A stretch of DNA of 5,294 nt from an uncultured Anaerotruncus sp. Its GTDB lineage: Bacteria; Bacillota_A; Clostridia; Oscillospirales; CAG-272. A program made the translations under genes and the position numbers. Positions within the stretch are counted from its first letter, which is position 1. Every line of letters begins with the position of its first letter. The stretch spans positions 1 to 5,294 of the forward strand of contig CATYWI010000123.1 in the NCBI GenBank assembly GCA_958414155.1. The letters run 5' to 3'. Positions 1 through 5,255 of the stretch are shown piece after piece. The notes beneath the pieces were generated by a model, which searched no databases, was not told where the DNA came from, and saw only the letters and a list, made by a program, of their open reading frames with translations.

Positions 1-798
1 TCCGCTGCGGTTGAATTTGTCTCCGTAGTAGTAATCGGTTTTGGTGGGCGGAGTGATTCGGAAGGATTCAACCCCGTAAACCGTCAGCTCAAGTGTCTGT
101 GATATCGCCCCGACGGTAAACGTGATCGTGGCATGACTGCGGTCCGAGGAATCGGGGGTCAGCGCATCGACCGACCCGCTTACAGTGTATTCGGAAGGGG
201 CGAGAAGCCTTCCCTGAGAGCTGTTTTCAAATGTGGCTATTATCATCATTCCGGTGGGATCAAACCGTTCGCCCTCGTAGTAATACATTTTGTCGGGCTT
301 CTGGATTATCATCATCGACACCATTTTGATGACTGTTATGCCGTAAAGCGTTGCTTTTGTACCGTAGCATTCGACAACAGCACTGGTTATGTCGGGCGTG
401 AGAGCCGCCGGGAGATCGACGTGTATCTCATCCTCATCGGGCAGACGGCTCGTGCCGTCGGCATATACAAGCTCTATCATAAGACCGTCCGGAACAAACG
501 ACGAGCCTTCATTGTACTGGAGCCTGGCGGGAAAGGTGATTATGCGTGATTCTATCGGGCGCTTTACGGTGACGTATGTCTTTTTGGTTTTGCCGCCGTA
601 GGTGAACTCAACGGTCACATCCTCGGATGAACCGTCTGTTACGAGCCTGCCGGTGGGAGCGTATTCAAATTCGCCCGGTTTTATGAGCTTTGAGGTGCCG
701 TCGGCATATGTCGCGCGGATGACATAACGCGACGGGTCAAAATATTCGCCCTCGTAATATGTATCTTTGCCGACAGTCTCTATATCTATCGCGGCGAG
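1..798 (-). repeat. Tandem Ig-like protein repeats (3 complete, 1 cut)
   Basis: These are diverged coding repeats, visible in the protein but not as exact DNA repeats. Approximate units are 556-798, 325-555, 73-324 and 1-72. The EG/YG landmark recurs at intervals of 81, 78 and 83 residues. Repeat 3 has lost the YADGT turn and reads FENSSQG instead. The array continues past the left edge, so the copy number is unknown. Confidence 0.75.
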
Positions 799-978
799 CG
801 TGGGATCGGCAACGCCGGTTCCGGGCGTTTCTTCCGCGGTGGTATCAGCGGCAGTGTCGGACGTTCCTTCCGAGCCTGTTCCCGGACTGTCCTGTGCAAA
901 TGCCGGCATAAACAGGGTGGAGATCAGCAAAAATGTAAGTAAGAAAATCAAAGCGCTGCGAATATGGCGAATCTGCAT
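1..978 (-). CDS. Secreted protein with tandem bacterial Ig-like (Big_3-type) repeats, C-terminus beyond the window
   Basis: The reading frame is open for 326 codons with no stop and leaves the window at base 1. Residues 1-28 form a signal peptide: basic MQIRHIR, then a hydrophobic core, ending PAFA with likely cleavage before Q29. Residues 29-60 are a Thr/Gly/Glu/Asp-rich linker. Tandem beta-rich repeats of about 80 residues follow, at about 61-141, 142-218, 219-302 and 303 onward (cut). Each opens with a YYEGE-FDP-like motif (EG at 77, 158 and 236; YGD at 318-320). Repeats 1 and 2 carry YADGTS at 91-96 and 172-177. This pattern matches bacterial Ig-like domains of the Big_3 type, which usually act as spacer or adhesion modules in exported proteins. 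The missing C-terminus would hold any anchor or catalytic domain, so the function is open. I chose ATG 978 over ATG 987 because AAAGG lies 9 nt upstream of it but touches the other. The gene has its own promoter and is probably monocistronic at this end. Confidence 0.85.
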   Translation of the reverse strand, partial: MQIRHIRSALIFLLTFLLISTLFMPAFAQDSPGTGSEGTSDTAADTTAEETPGTGVADPTLAAIDIETVGKDTYYEGEYFDPSRYVIRATYADGTSKLIKPGEFEYAPTGRLVTDGSSEDVTVEFTYGGKTKKTYVTVKRPIESRIITFPARLQYNEGSSFVPDGLMIELVYADGTSRLPDEDEIHVDLPAALTPDITSAVVECYGTKATLYGITVIKMVSMMIIQKPDKMYYYEGERFDPTGMMIIATFENSSQGRLLAPSEYTVSGSVDALTPDSSDRSHATITFTVGAISQTLELTVYGVESFRITPPTKTDYYYGDKFNRSG

Positions 979-987
979 ATTGTACAT

Positions 988-992
988 CCTTT
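988..992 (-). promoter_or_regulatory. Ribosome binding site deciding the start of the Ig-like protein
   Basis: AAAGG is read on the minus strand. It abuts the ATG at 987 but is 9 nt from the in-frame ATG at 978, so the downstream ATG is the better start. Confidence 0.6.
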
Positions 993-1040
993 CGTGCGGT
1001 TTTGGTGTCAGTATAATTAAAAAACAAATCTTCACCCTAT

Positions 1041-1069
1041 ATTATACCACTGATTAGCACGGGTTTCAA
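1041..1069 (-). promoter_or_regulatory. Sigma-A-type promoter of the Ig-like repeat protein gene
   Basis: On the minus strand, TTGAAA (1069-1064), a 17-bp spacer and TATAAT (1046-1041) are seen. A TGG just before the -10 makes it an extended -10. Transcription should begin near 1034, giving a 5' UTR of about 56 nt. No operator-like repeat was seen nearby. Confidence 0.75.
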
Positions 1070-1131
1070 TAGGTTATATATTCTTATCGGAAAAAAATTT
1101 GCGCTCAAAAAAGTCGTATAGCCGTCATAAA

Positions 1132-1184
1132 GCACAGAAACAGCGGGAAGGAGAGTAAAAACTCCCGATCCCGCTGTTCTCTGC
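1132..1184 (-). terminator. Long hairpin downstream of rpmA, probable operon terminator
   Basis: Arms at 1132-1148 and 1169-1184 pair over about 16 positions, with one mismatch and one bulge. The core is a perfect 9-bp ACAGCGGGA/TCCCGCTGT. A smaller stem, GAGT/ACTC with two more G-C pairs beyond a bulge, sits inside. It begins 18 nt after the rpmA stop codon, where a rho-independent terminator is expected. The tract after it on the minus strand is only TTTAT, with longer T runs some 25-45 nt further on. It could therefore be an imperfect terminator or an mRNA 3'-end stabilising structure. Confidence 0.65.
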
Positions 1185-1201
1185 AAAAGCGGAAAAAGCT
1201 A

Positions 1202-1480
1202 TCAGTCGGCGTAAACGCTGACCTGCTTTTTGTCCTTGGTCTTGTGCTCGAATTTGACGTGTCCGTCGATCAGAGCGAAAAGGGTATTGTCGGTTCCCAT
1301 TCCGACGTTGTTGCCGGGGTGTACCGCAGTTCCTCTCTGTCTGATGATGATGTTGCCGGCAAGAACCGCTTCGCCGTCAGCCTTCTTCACGCCAAGGCGC
1401 TTGGATTCGCTGTCGCGTCCGTTCTTAGTCGAGCCGACACCTTTTTTATGAGCAAAAAACTGTAAGCCGAGTCTGAGCAT
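1202..1480 (-). CDS. rpmA: 50S ribosomal protein bL27, precursor form
   Basis: This is a 92-residue structural protein of the large ribosomal subunit whose N-terminal tail reaches the peptidyl-transferase centre. The conserved core is plain: [13 protein letters not shown] at 12-24, then [10 protein letters not shown], a [10 protein letters not shown] stretch, HPGNNVGMG and a basic C-terminus. The N-terminus, [14 protein letters not shown], is the Firmicutes extension. In Staphylococcus aureus the equivalent first nine residues are cut off by the protease Prp, which here would leave AHKKG as the mature end. The cleavage itself is inferred from the family. The start is secure: AGGAGG sits 9 nt before ATG 1480. 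It is the last gene of rplU-prp-rpmA, 39 nt after the prp stop, and a large hairpin follows it. Length is normal and no key residue appears to be missing. Confidence 0.97.
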   Translation of the reverse strand: MLRLGLQFFAHKKGVGSTKNGRDSESKRLGVKKADGEAVLAGNIIIRQRGTAVHPGNNVGMGTDNTLFALIDGHVKFEHKTKDKKQVSVYAD

Positions 1481-1519
1481 TATTTCTTCCTCCTCATAGA
1501 TTTGTTGACGTGATCGTTC

Positions 1520-1879
1520 TTACTGATAGTCGCGGTCGATAACTTCGACCTCAAGATAATCCGAGTATTCCTCGATAAGGTCGTTGAGCTGATAGAAGTA
1601 AGCCATGAAAAGCCCCGATACCGCATATCTCTTGCGTTCGTCTTCCTCAAATTCGGGAAGAGCGGCTTTTGCAGTGACAACTATTCTTGTTGCGCCTTCG
1701 TTGACATCATACTGTATGTCAGAGGCATAGGCAAGTTCAACAGCATTGACGATGAGCATCGTCATCGCGGAGAGCGCGGCACAAAGTACATCGTCTCCCG
1801 CTTCACCGTAACCGGTGTGACCCTGCTCCTCGAAGCCCCAAAAGGCTCCGCAGCTTCTGTAAAATACGACTTTAGTCAT
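1520..1879 (-). CDS. prp: Ribosomal-processing cysteine protease Prp (YsxB family)
   Basis: This 119-residue cytoplasmic protease is expected to remove the N-terminal extension of bL27. The family's active-site segment is clear: GHTGYGEAG at 20-28 holds the catalytic His21, and DDVLCAALSAM at 29-39 holds the catalytic Cys33, matching His22 and Cys34 of the S. aureus enzyme. The acidic, mixed alpha/beta C-terminal half also fits the family, and the length is typical. The gene lies between its substrate gene rpmA and rplU, the usual Firmicutes arrangement. Its ATG follows the rplU stop by only 2 nt and its ribosome binding site (GAAGG) lies inside the end of rplU, so translational coupling is likely. 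Before its role was known, this family was annotated as a ribosomal-associated protein of unknown function (DUF464). Confidence 0.95.
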   Translation of the reverse strand: MTKVVFYRSCGAFWGFEEQGHTGYGEAGDDVLCAALSAMTMLIVNAVELAYASDIQYDVNEGATRIVVTAKAALPEFEEDERKRYAVSGLFMAYFYQLNDLIEEYSDYLEVEVIDRDYQ

Positions 1880-1881
1880 AA

Positions 1882-2193
1882 TTAGCCTTCGATCTTGGTT
1901 ATCTGAACCTTGGTGTAAGGCTGTCTGTGACCGATCTTCTTCTTCTCGTTCTTCTTGGATTTGTACTTGAAGACATAGATCTTGTGACCCTTGCCGTTCT
2001 TCAGCACATTGGCGGTAACGCGAGCGCCCGCCACTGTGGGAGTGCCGACCTTGAGTCCGTCCTCGGCGGATAATGCCTTGACATTTTCAAATACGACTTC
2101 GCTGCCTTCTTCATTTGAGAGCTTCTCAATAAAAACGATATCGCCCTCGGAGACCTTGTACTGCTTTCCGCCGGTTTCAATTACTGCAAACAC
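1882..2193 (-). CDS. rplU: 50S ribosomal protein bL21
   Basis: This protein binds 23S rRNA in the large subunit. Starting at GTG 2193 gives 103 residues, the usual bL21 length, beginning [14 protein letters not shown], the canonical N-terminus. The conserved middle ([13 protein letters not shown]) and the basic [14 protein letters not shown]...[10 protein letters not shown] stretch are both present. An in-frame GTG at 2202 would add three residues (MLF), but it overlaps the purine-rich ribosome binding site, which is 8 nt from the 2193 start, so the shorter form is preferred. It is the first gene of the operon, with prp starting 2 nt after its stop. Expression is probably set by the consensus promoter at 2300-2329 and perhaps by a structured leader. 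Confidence 0.96.
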   Translation of the reverse strand: MFAVIETGGKQYKVSEGDIVFIEKLSNEEGSEVVFENVKALSAEDGLKVGTPTVAGARVTANVLKNGKGHKIYVFKYKSKKNEKKKIGHRQPYTKVQITKIEG

Positions 2194-2201
2194 GAAAAGC
2201 A

Positions 2202-2210
2202 CCTCTCTTT
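2202..2210 (-). promoter_or_regulatory. Ribosome binding site deciding the rplU start
   Basis: AAAGAGAGG is read on the minus strand (2210-2202). It lies 8 nt from GTG 2193 and overlaps the alternative GTG at 2202, so it supports the downstream start. Confidence 0.7.
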
Positions 2211-2293
2211 CGTTAAGACTCGCTGATATGGGCGGCGCCGGAATGAAATTTTACCTTCAAAACGGCACACTTAAAAAAGCCTGTTTCAAGCGG
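2203..2293 (-). promoter_or_regulatory. Candidate structured 5' leader of rplU (L21 leader-like)
   Basis: The mRNA leader between the predicted start site (near 2293) and the rplU ribosome binding site is about 90 nt, long for a simple UTR. Two possible stems are seen. The first is CGCTTGAAA (2292-2284) with TTTTAAGTG (2276-2268), nine pairs including two G-U. The second is GCCG (2266-2263) with CGGC (2240-2237) around an AU-rich loop. Firmicutes rplU mRNAs are known to carry a conserved L21 leader used for autoregulation. I cannot match the consensus from memory, so identity with that family is an inference from position and pairing potential. Confidence 0.45.
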
Positions 2294-2299
2294 CAAATT

Positions 2300-2329
2300 A
2301 TTATACACCGTAAAGGTGTTGCTTGTCAA
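2300..2329 (-). promoter_or_regulatory. Sigma-A-type promoter of the rplU-prp-rpmA operon
   Basis: On the minus strand, TTGACA (2329-2324) and TATAAT (2305-2300) are both perfect consensus, with an 18-bp spacer. An A/T-rich tract lies just upstream and may act as an UP-like element. This is expected for a highly expressed ribosomal protein operon. Confidence 0.85.
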
Positions 2330-2375
2330 GAGTTTTTTTGATTTTTTCGCGTTATACGGAGAAAAAAGATTGATT

Positions 2376-2876
2376 TTAATGCAAAAAACTATCCCCTGAC
2401 GTCTTTTGTTGCATCCGCTTCTTCCGATCGACCGACAGCCGGACCATGGCGGCGACCGCAAGCGTTCCGAACACCACGCCGGAGGTGTCTATCAGCACAT
2501 CGGTAAAGCGACAGGCGCGTCCGGGTACAAAATACTGAATGATCTCGTCCGCGCCGGCCACCGCTATACAGAATGCCAATGAAATAAGATACCCGCGATT
2601 TCCGACACGGGAGATGCACGCGGCAGCGCCCGCGGTGAGAAGTCCGAGAAGCCCGAATTCACAGATGTGCGCGGTCTTTCGCAGTAGCTTTTCGGATATT
2701 CCCGGCAGCCCCGCGCGGGTAAGAAAGGCGTTTACCTTTTCAAGCAGTCCGCCGCTTAACGCACCGGATACCGACGCGGGTTGAAGCGAATTCGAAAAAA
2801 TGAATATCACCGCCGCAACGGACAGCGCGCAAAGCAGCAGACCCGCTATCGTTTTTTTATTCTTCGGAATGTTCAT
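2376..2876 (-). CDS. VanZ-family membrane protein
   Basis: A 166-residue small integral membrane protein. Four hydrophobic segments are seen, at about 9-29, 71-88, 94-116 and 126-147, with a basic C-terminal tail. Two family landmarks are clear: LRKTAHICEF at 65-74 (the Lys-x-x-His-x-x-Glu signature on helix 2) and DEIIQYFVPGR at 110-120, followed by DVLIDTSGVVFG at 126-137. The family is named after VanZ of Tn1546, which gives low-level teicoplanin resistance. Most chromosomal members have no proven function, so a resistance role should not be assumed here. ATG 2876 has AGGTGA 8 nt upstream; an in-frame GTG at 2888 is less well placed. No clear promoter of its own was found in the 87 bp before the divergent GNAT gene. 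No convincing terminator separates it from the rplU promoter 47 bp downstream. Confidence 0.88.
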   Translation of the reverse strand: MNIPKNKKTIAGLLLCALSVAAVIFIFSNSLQPASVSGALSGGLLEKVNAFLTRAGLPGISEKLLRKTAHICEFGLLGLLTAGAAACISRVGNRGYLISLAFCIAVAGADEIIQYFVPGRACRFTDVLIDTSGVVFGTLAVAAMVRLSVDRKKRMQQKTSGDSFLH

Positions 2877-2906
2877 TGCGGTGTTCACCTGCCTTTGACA
2901 TTGATG

Positions 2907-2935
2907 TTGACATGGGAATAGTATTGTGATATAAT
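2907..2935 (+). promoter_or_regulatory. Sigma-A-type extended -10 promoter of the GNAT gene
   Basis: TTGACA (2907-2912), a 17-bp spacer and TATAAT (2930-2935) are perfect consensus, and TGA precedes the -10. A second TTGACA at 2895-2900 lies 12 bp upstream. Transcription should start near 2942, leaving a 5' UTR of about 20 nt. The promoter lies in the divergent gap shared with the VanZ-like gene. Confidence 0.85.
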
Positions 2936-2963
2936 ATCGGAAATTTTTAAGGAGTGACCCGAA

Positions 2964-3515
2964 ATGATATTTCCGGAAAAAGAGATAACACTTAAAAACG
3001 GGACCGTGGCTGTCCTCAGAAGCCCGTGTACCGGTGAGGGCGGGAAAATGCTGAAATATATAAGGCAGGCGTGCGGCGAGACTGATTTTCTTTTGCGCCG
3101 TCCCGAAGAGTGGGACAGCGTTACCGTCGAAAGTGAAGAGAAGTGGATATCCGGCGGACTTGGGTCGGACAGCATATTGAGAATAGCCTGCTTTATCGGC
3201 GATGAGGTCGCGGGAAACTGCGAGGTGATGTTCAACAACGAGCAAAAAACAAGCCATCGCGCCGTTTTTATGATAGCGATCCTGAAAAAATATTGGGAAC
3301 TCGGTATCGGCACGGCGATGTTCGGCGAGCTTATCGCGGCGGCAAAGGCGCGTCCCTGGGTAAGGATCGCCGAACTTGAAGTTGTTGAGGGAAATGACCG
3401 CGCCCTCGCGCTGTATGAAAAATTCGGCTTCAGCGTTGTGGGTGAGCGTCCGAATGCCTTCATGCGACGTGACGGGAGCTATGCAAAAGAGCTTTTTATG
3501 CAGAAAATGCTCTGA
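2964..3515 (+). CDS. GNAT-family N-acetyltransferase, substrate unknown
   Basis: A 183-residue cytoplasmic enzyme expected to move an acetyl group from acetyl-CoA to an amine. The GNAT core is visible. Residues 72-90 form the central strands (ILRIACFIGDEVAGNCEVM). Residues 104-119 carry the acetyl-CoA pyrophosphate-binding motif (IAILKKYWELGIGTAM, a Q/R-x-x-G-x-G/A-type loop with Leu at the Q/R-side position). N144 followed by ALALYEKFGFSVVGE at 147-161 is the classic end of the fold. The N-terminal segment ETDFLLRRPEEW is seen in many Clostridia GNATs of unknown substrate. A protein, antibiotic or small-molecule acceptor cannot be told apart here. AAGGAG sits 9 nt before ATG 2964. The gene is transcribed alone from a strong promoter and ends 12 bp from the convergent transglutaminase-like gene, with no clear terminator in between. 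Confidence 0.92.
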   Translation: MIFPEKEITLKNGTVAVLRSPCTGEGGKMLKYIRQACGETDFLLRRPEEWDSVTVESEEKWISGGLGSDSILRIACFIGDEVAGNCEVMFNNEQKTSHRAVFMIAILKKYWELGIGTAMFGELIAAAKARPWVRIAELEVVEGNDRALALYEKFGFSVVGERPNAFMRRDGSYAKELFMQKML

Positions 3516-3527
3516 TACCGGCAGGGA

Positions 3528-4913
3528 TCATTCGGTCCATTCAAGCTCCTCGGCGGATATCACCTCACGCGAGGTATTTATCTCGCCGAACCACAGCGGA
3601 GCGTCGGAGTACTCTATCTCTCCGCTCTGATTGTCGTACGGGTCGCGTCTGAGGTAAAGCCGCGGCGGGTCAAATGACTTGGCAAAGCCGGTGCAGTTTA
3701 TCTGACGGTACGGGTCAAGGTTGCCGAAATAATGATTCCAAAGCTCGGTGTCTCCCTTGCGGAGAGCGCCGCCGCCGAAGGACGGATCGGCAGGCAGCCA
3801 CCCGTATGGCGCAACGTAGAACTGCGCCCAGTCGTGGCTTCCTATGCTGTCAGGCTCAACATGACTGCCGGATTGCCAGCGTGCGGGAACACCCATTGCG
3901 CGGCAAAGCGTGATGAACAGAAGCGCCATAACGCCGCAGTCGCCGCGTCCGTTGAGCATCGCATAGCCGGGGATGAAGTCCATATAAAGATAATCGCGCA
4001 TGTACGAGTATGCAACATGCTTGGTTACCCAGTCGTATGCACGCCGGGCGAGGATCAGCGGATTCCTCTCATTGCCCGCGAGCGTGGCTGCAAGCTCGCA
4101 CACCGAAGGCGTAAAGCATATCTGCGGCAGCTCCTCGCAGAGATATTCGTCGGTTTCGGACGGCGCCGGAAGCACCTTTGCGGCATCCGGTGTGATATAC
4201 GCTTCGTGTATGTCGTACGAGAATTCGATCCAATAATCAACGCCGTCACGGTGCTCGGTCTCGATAAAGGCTGTGCGGTGCCCGGAGTCTGAGATGTACA
4301 CCGGGTGAGATGAATCTATAAGCGTAATATTTGATTGCTCGGGACATTCAGCCGGGTAGGGAAGATGGACGCGCACCACACTGCCGGGACGCGAATGGTC
4401 TGCATCCGGCGAAATATGCTCGCGGACGCGGAAGCGGTAAGTTCTGCCGCCCTGTGAACGCATGATGTCAAGGTTTTCGTGCAGGCGGCTGTTGAAATAC
4501 TTTTCCGGCTCGGCGGGCGTCCCGCTTTCGATCTCGTCAAGGCGGCGACGGCAGCAGTTCATTATATTGCGCGCCGCACCGCTTTCAAAATAGCGCTCTC
4601 CGCCGCGGCGTATATAGTCGGCATGACCCATTTCAATAAACGCTTCGAGCGCCTCCGGGGTACAGTGAGAATATTTTTTGCGGATGCGTGCAAGAAGACC
4701 GTCGAAATCGTAAAGGTAGTTGCCTGTCATGCCGTCGGCGATAACCGCCTCAAGCTCAAGGCGGATGCGCATGCCGTCTGAGATGTCGCGCCTGAGCCAG
4801 CGCCTTATCGCGGCTATCTCGCCGTCAAAATCTCCAGAGTATTTGAAAAATTTGATCTCATCCGGCAAATCAAGTGCCATGTATTTTATGTTTTCCTCTT
4901 TGAATTTTATCAT
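3528..4913 (-). CDS. Transglutaminase-like (Cys-His-Asp) superfamily protein
   Basis: A 461-residue protein with a papain-like transglutaminase core in its C-terminal half. The presumed catalytic triad is intact: Cys326 in NGRGDCGVMA, His360 in GSHDWAQFYV and Asp376 in LPADPSFG. The helix before the nucleophile (RAYDWVTKHVAYSY, 291-304) and LCRAMGVPARW after it are typical. Residues 1-150 look alpha-helical and charged; 155-250 look beta-rich. No signal peptide or membrane span is seen, so it is probably cytoplasmic. Bacterial members act as proteases, peptidases or amidases more often than as cross-linkers, and the substrate is unknown. I start at ATG 4913 because the next residues (NIKYMALDLPDEIKFFKYSGDF) resemble the usual family N-terminus. 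The ribosome binding site there is weak (a G-run about 6 nt upstream). The longer frame to 5036 covers the promoter and is rejected. ATG 4880 is possible. Confidence 0.88.
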   Translation of the reverse strand: MIKFKEENIKYMALDLPDEIKFFKYSGDFDGEIAAIRRWLRRDISDGMRIRLELEAVIADGMTGNYLYDFDGLLARIRKKYSHCTPEALEAFIEMGHADYIRRGGERYFESGAARNIMNCCRRRLDEIESGTPAEPEKYFNSRLHENLDIMRSQGGRTYRFRVREHISPDADHSRPGSVVRVHLPYPAECPEQSNITLIDSSHPVYISDSGHRTAFIETEHRDGVDYWIEFSYDIHEAYITPDAAKVLPAPSETDEYLCEELPQICFTPSVCELAATLAGNERNPLILARRAYDWVTKHVAYSYMRDYLYMDFIPGYAMLNGRGDCGVMALLFITLCRAMGVPARWQSGSHVEPDSIGSHDWAQFYVAPYGWLPADPSFGGGALRKGDTELWNHYFGNLDPYRQINCTGFAKSFDPPRLYLRRDPYDNQSGEIEYSDAPLWFGEINTSREVISAEELEWTE

Positions 4914-4962
4914 TTCAGCCCCCACAAAAGGATTTTTTGTTGCGTTTTTTATCAGCAATATC

Positions 4963-4991
4963 AGTATACCACAAATAAGCGTCGGGCGCAA
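4963..4991 (-). promoter_or_regulatory. Probable promoter of the transglutaminase-like gene
   Basis: On the minus strand, TTGCGC (4991-4986), a 17-bp spacer and TATACT (4968-4963) are seen, with TGG just before the -10. The -35 is weak and the extended -10 probably compensates. Transcription would start near 4956, about 43 nt before the ATG. It is weaker than the other promoters in the window. Confidence 0.6.
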
Positions 4992-5084
4992 GTGAAAAAT
5001 GACGCGGCGAGGCCGAGGGGAACCGATATCGTTCACACATAAAAACAGACCGCGCGGAAGCTGAGATTTTTTTCATATAAGGTA

Positions 5085-5113
5085 TTGACAAACCGGATAT
5101 CTTGTGATATAAT
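5085..5113 (+). promoter_or_regulatory. Sigma-A-type extended -10 promoter of the tRNA-Pro gene
   Basis: TTGACA (5085-5090), a 17-bp spacer and TATAAT (5108-5113) are all consensus, with TGA before the -10. It is preceded by a T-rich stretch (5067-5073). Transcription should start near 5120, leaving about 50 nt of 5' precursor before the tRNA. Confidence 0.87.
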
Positions 5114-5169
5114 CAACCAGTACGATTTGAAGGGACAGTCAATGTCGCCGTTTCGTATCGGTTATATAT

Positions 5170-5246
5170 CGGGGTGTTGCACAGCTTGGTAGTGCGCTTG
5201 GTTCGGGACCAAGAGGCCGCTGGTTCGAGTCCAGTCACTCCGACCA
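5170..5246 (+). tRNA. tRNA-Pro, anticodon CGG
   Basis: This is a complete 77-nt cloverleaf. The acceptor stem CGGGGTG/CACTCCG has one G-U pair and the C1-G72 pair typical of bacterial tRNA-Pro. The D arm is GCAC/GTGC. The anticodon stem CTTGG/CCAAG (5197-5201, 5209-5213) encloses the loop TTCGGGA, with anticodon CGG at 5204-5206, which reads the proline codon CCG. The T arm contains GGTTCGAGTCC. Discriminator A73 is followed by an encoded CCA (5244-5246). It has its own promoter and a hairpin directly downstream, so it appears to be a single-gene unit. Confidence 0.98.
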
Positions 5247-5255
5247 CATACGAAT

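Noticed and set aside
133..549. 138-residue plus-strand open frame opposite the Ig-like repeats
   Set aside because: It is the complement of a well-supported repeat protein, has no ribosome binding site and has no recognisable domain.
2877..3257. N-terminal extension of the VanZ-like frame to 293 residues
   Set aside because: The extra 127 residues run antisense through the GNAT promoter and gene. VanZ homology and the ribosome binding site place the start at 2876.
2885..3463. 192-residue minus-strand open frame across the GNAT gene
   Set aside because: It is antisense to a clear GNAT gene that has its own promoter and ribosome binding site. The Ser/Pro-rich translation resembles no family I know.
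3516..3527. Terminator shared by the convergent GNAT and transglutaminase-like genes
   Set aside because: The gap is 12 bp with no inverted repeat, and only a weak A/T pairing lies inside the end of the GNAT gene.
3732..4292. 186-residue plus-strand frame opposite the transglutaminase-like gene
   Set aside because: It is antisense to the catalytic core and has Arg/Ala-rich shadow composition with no motif.
5024..5031. CGATATCG palindrome between the transglutaminase-like and tRNA promoters
   Set aside because: Eight bases is too short to separate an operator from chance, and there is no second copy nearby.
4914..5036. 41-residue N-terminal extension of the transglutaminase-like protein
   Set aside because: The added codons cover the predicted promoter at 4963-4991 and do not look like the family N-terminus, which begins at ATG 4913.
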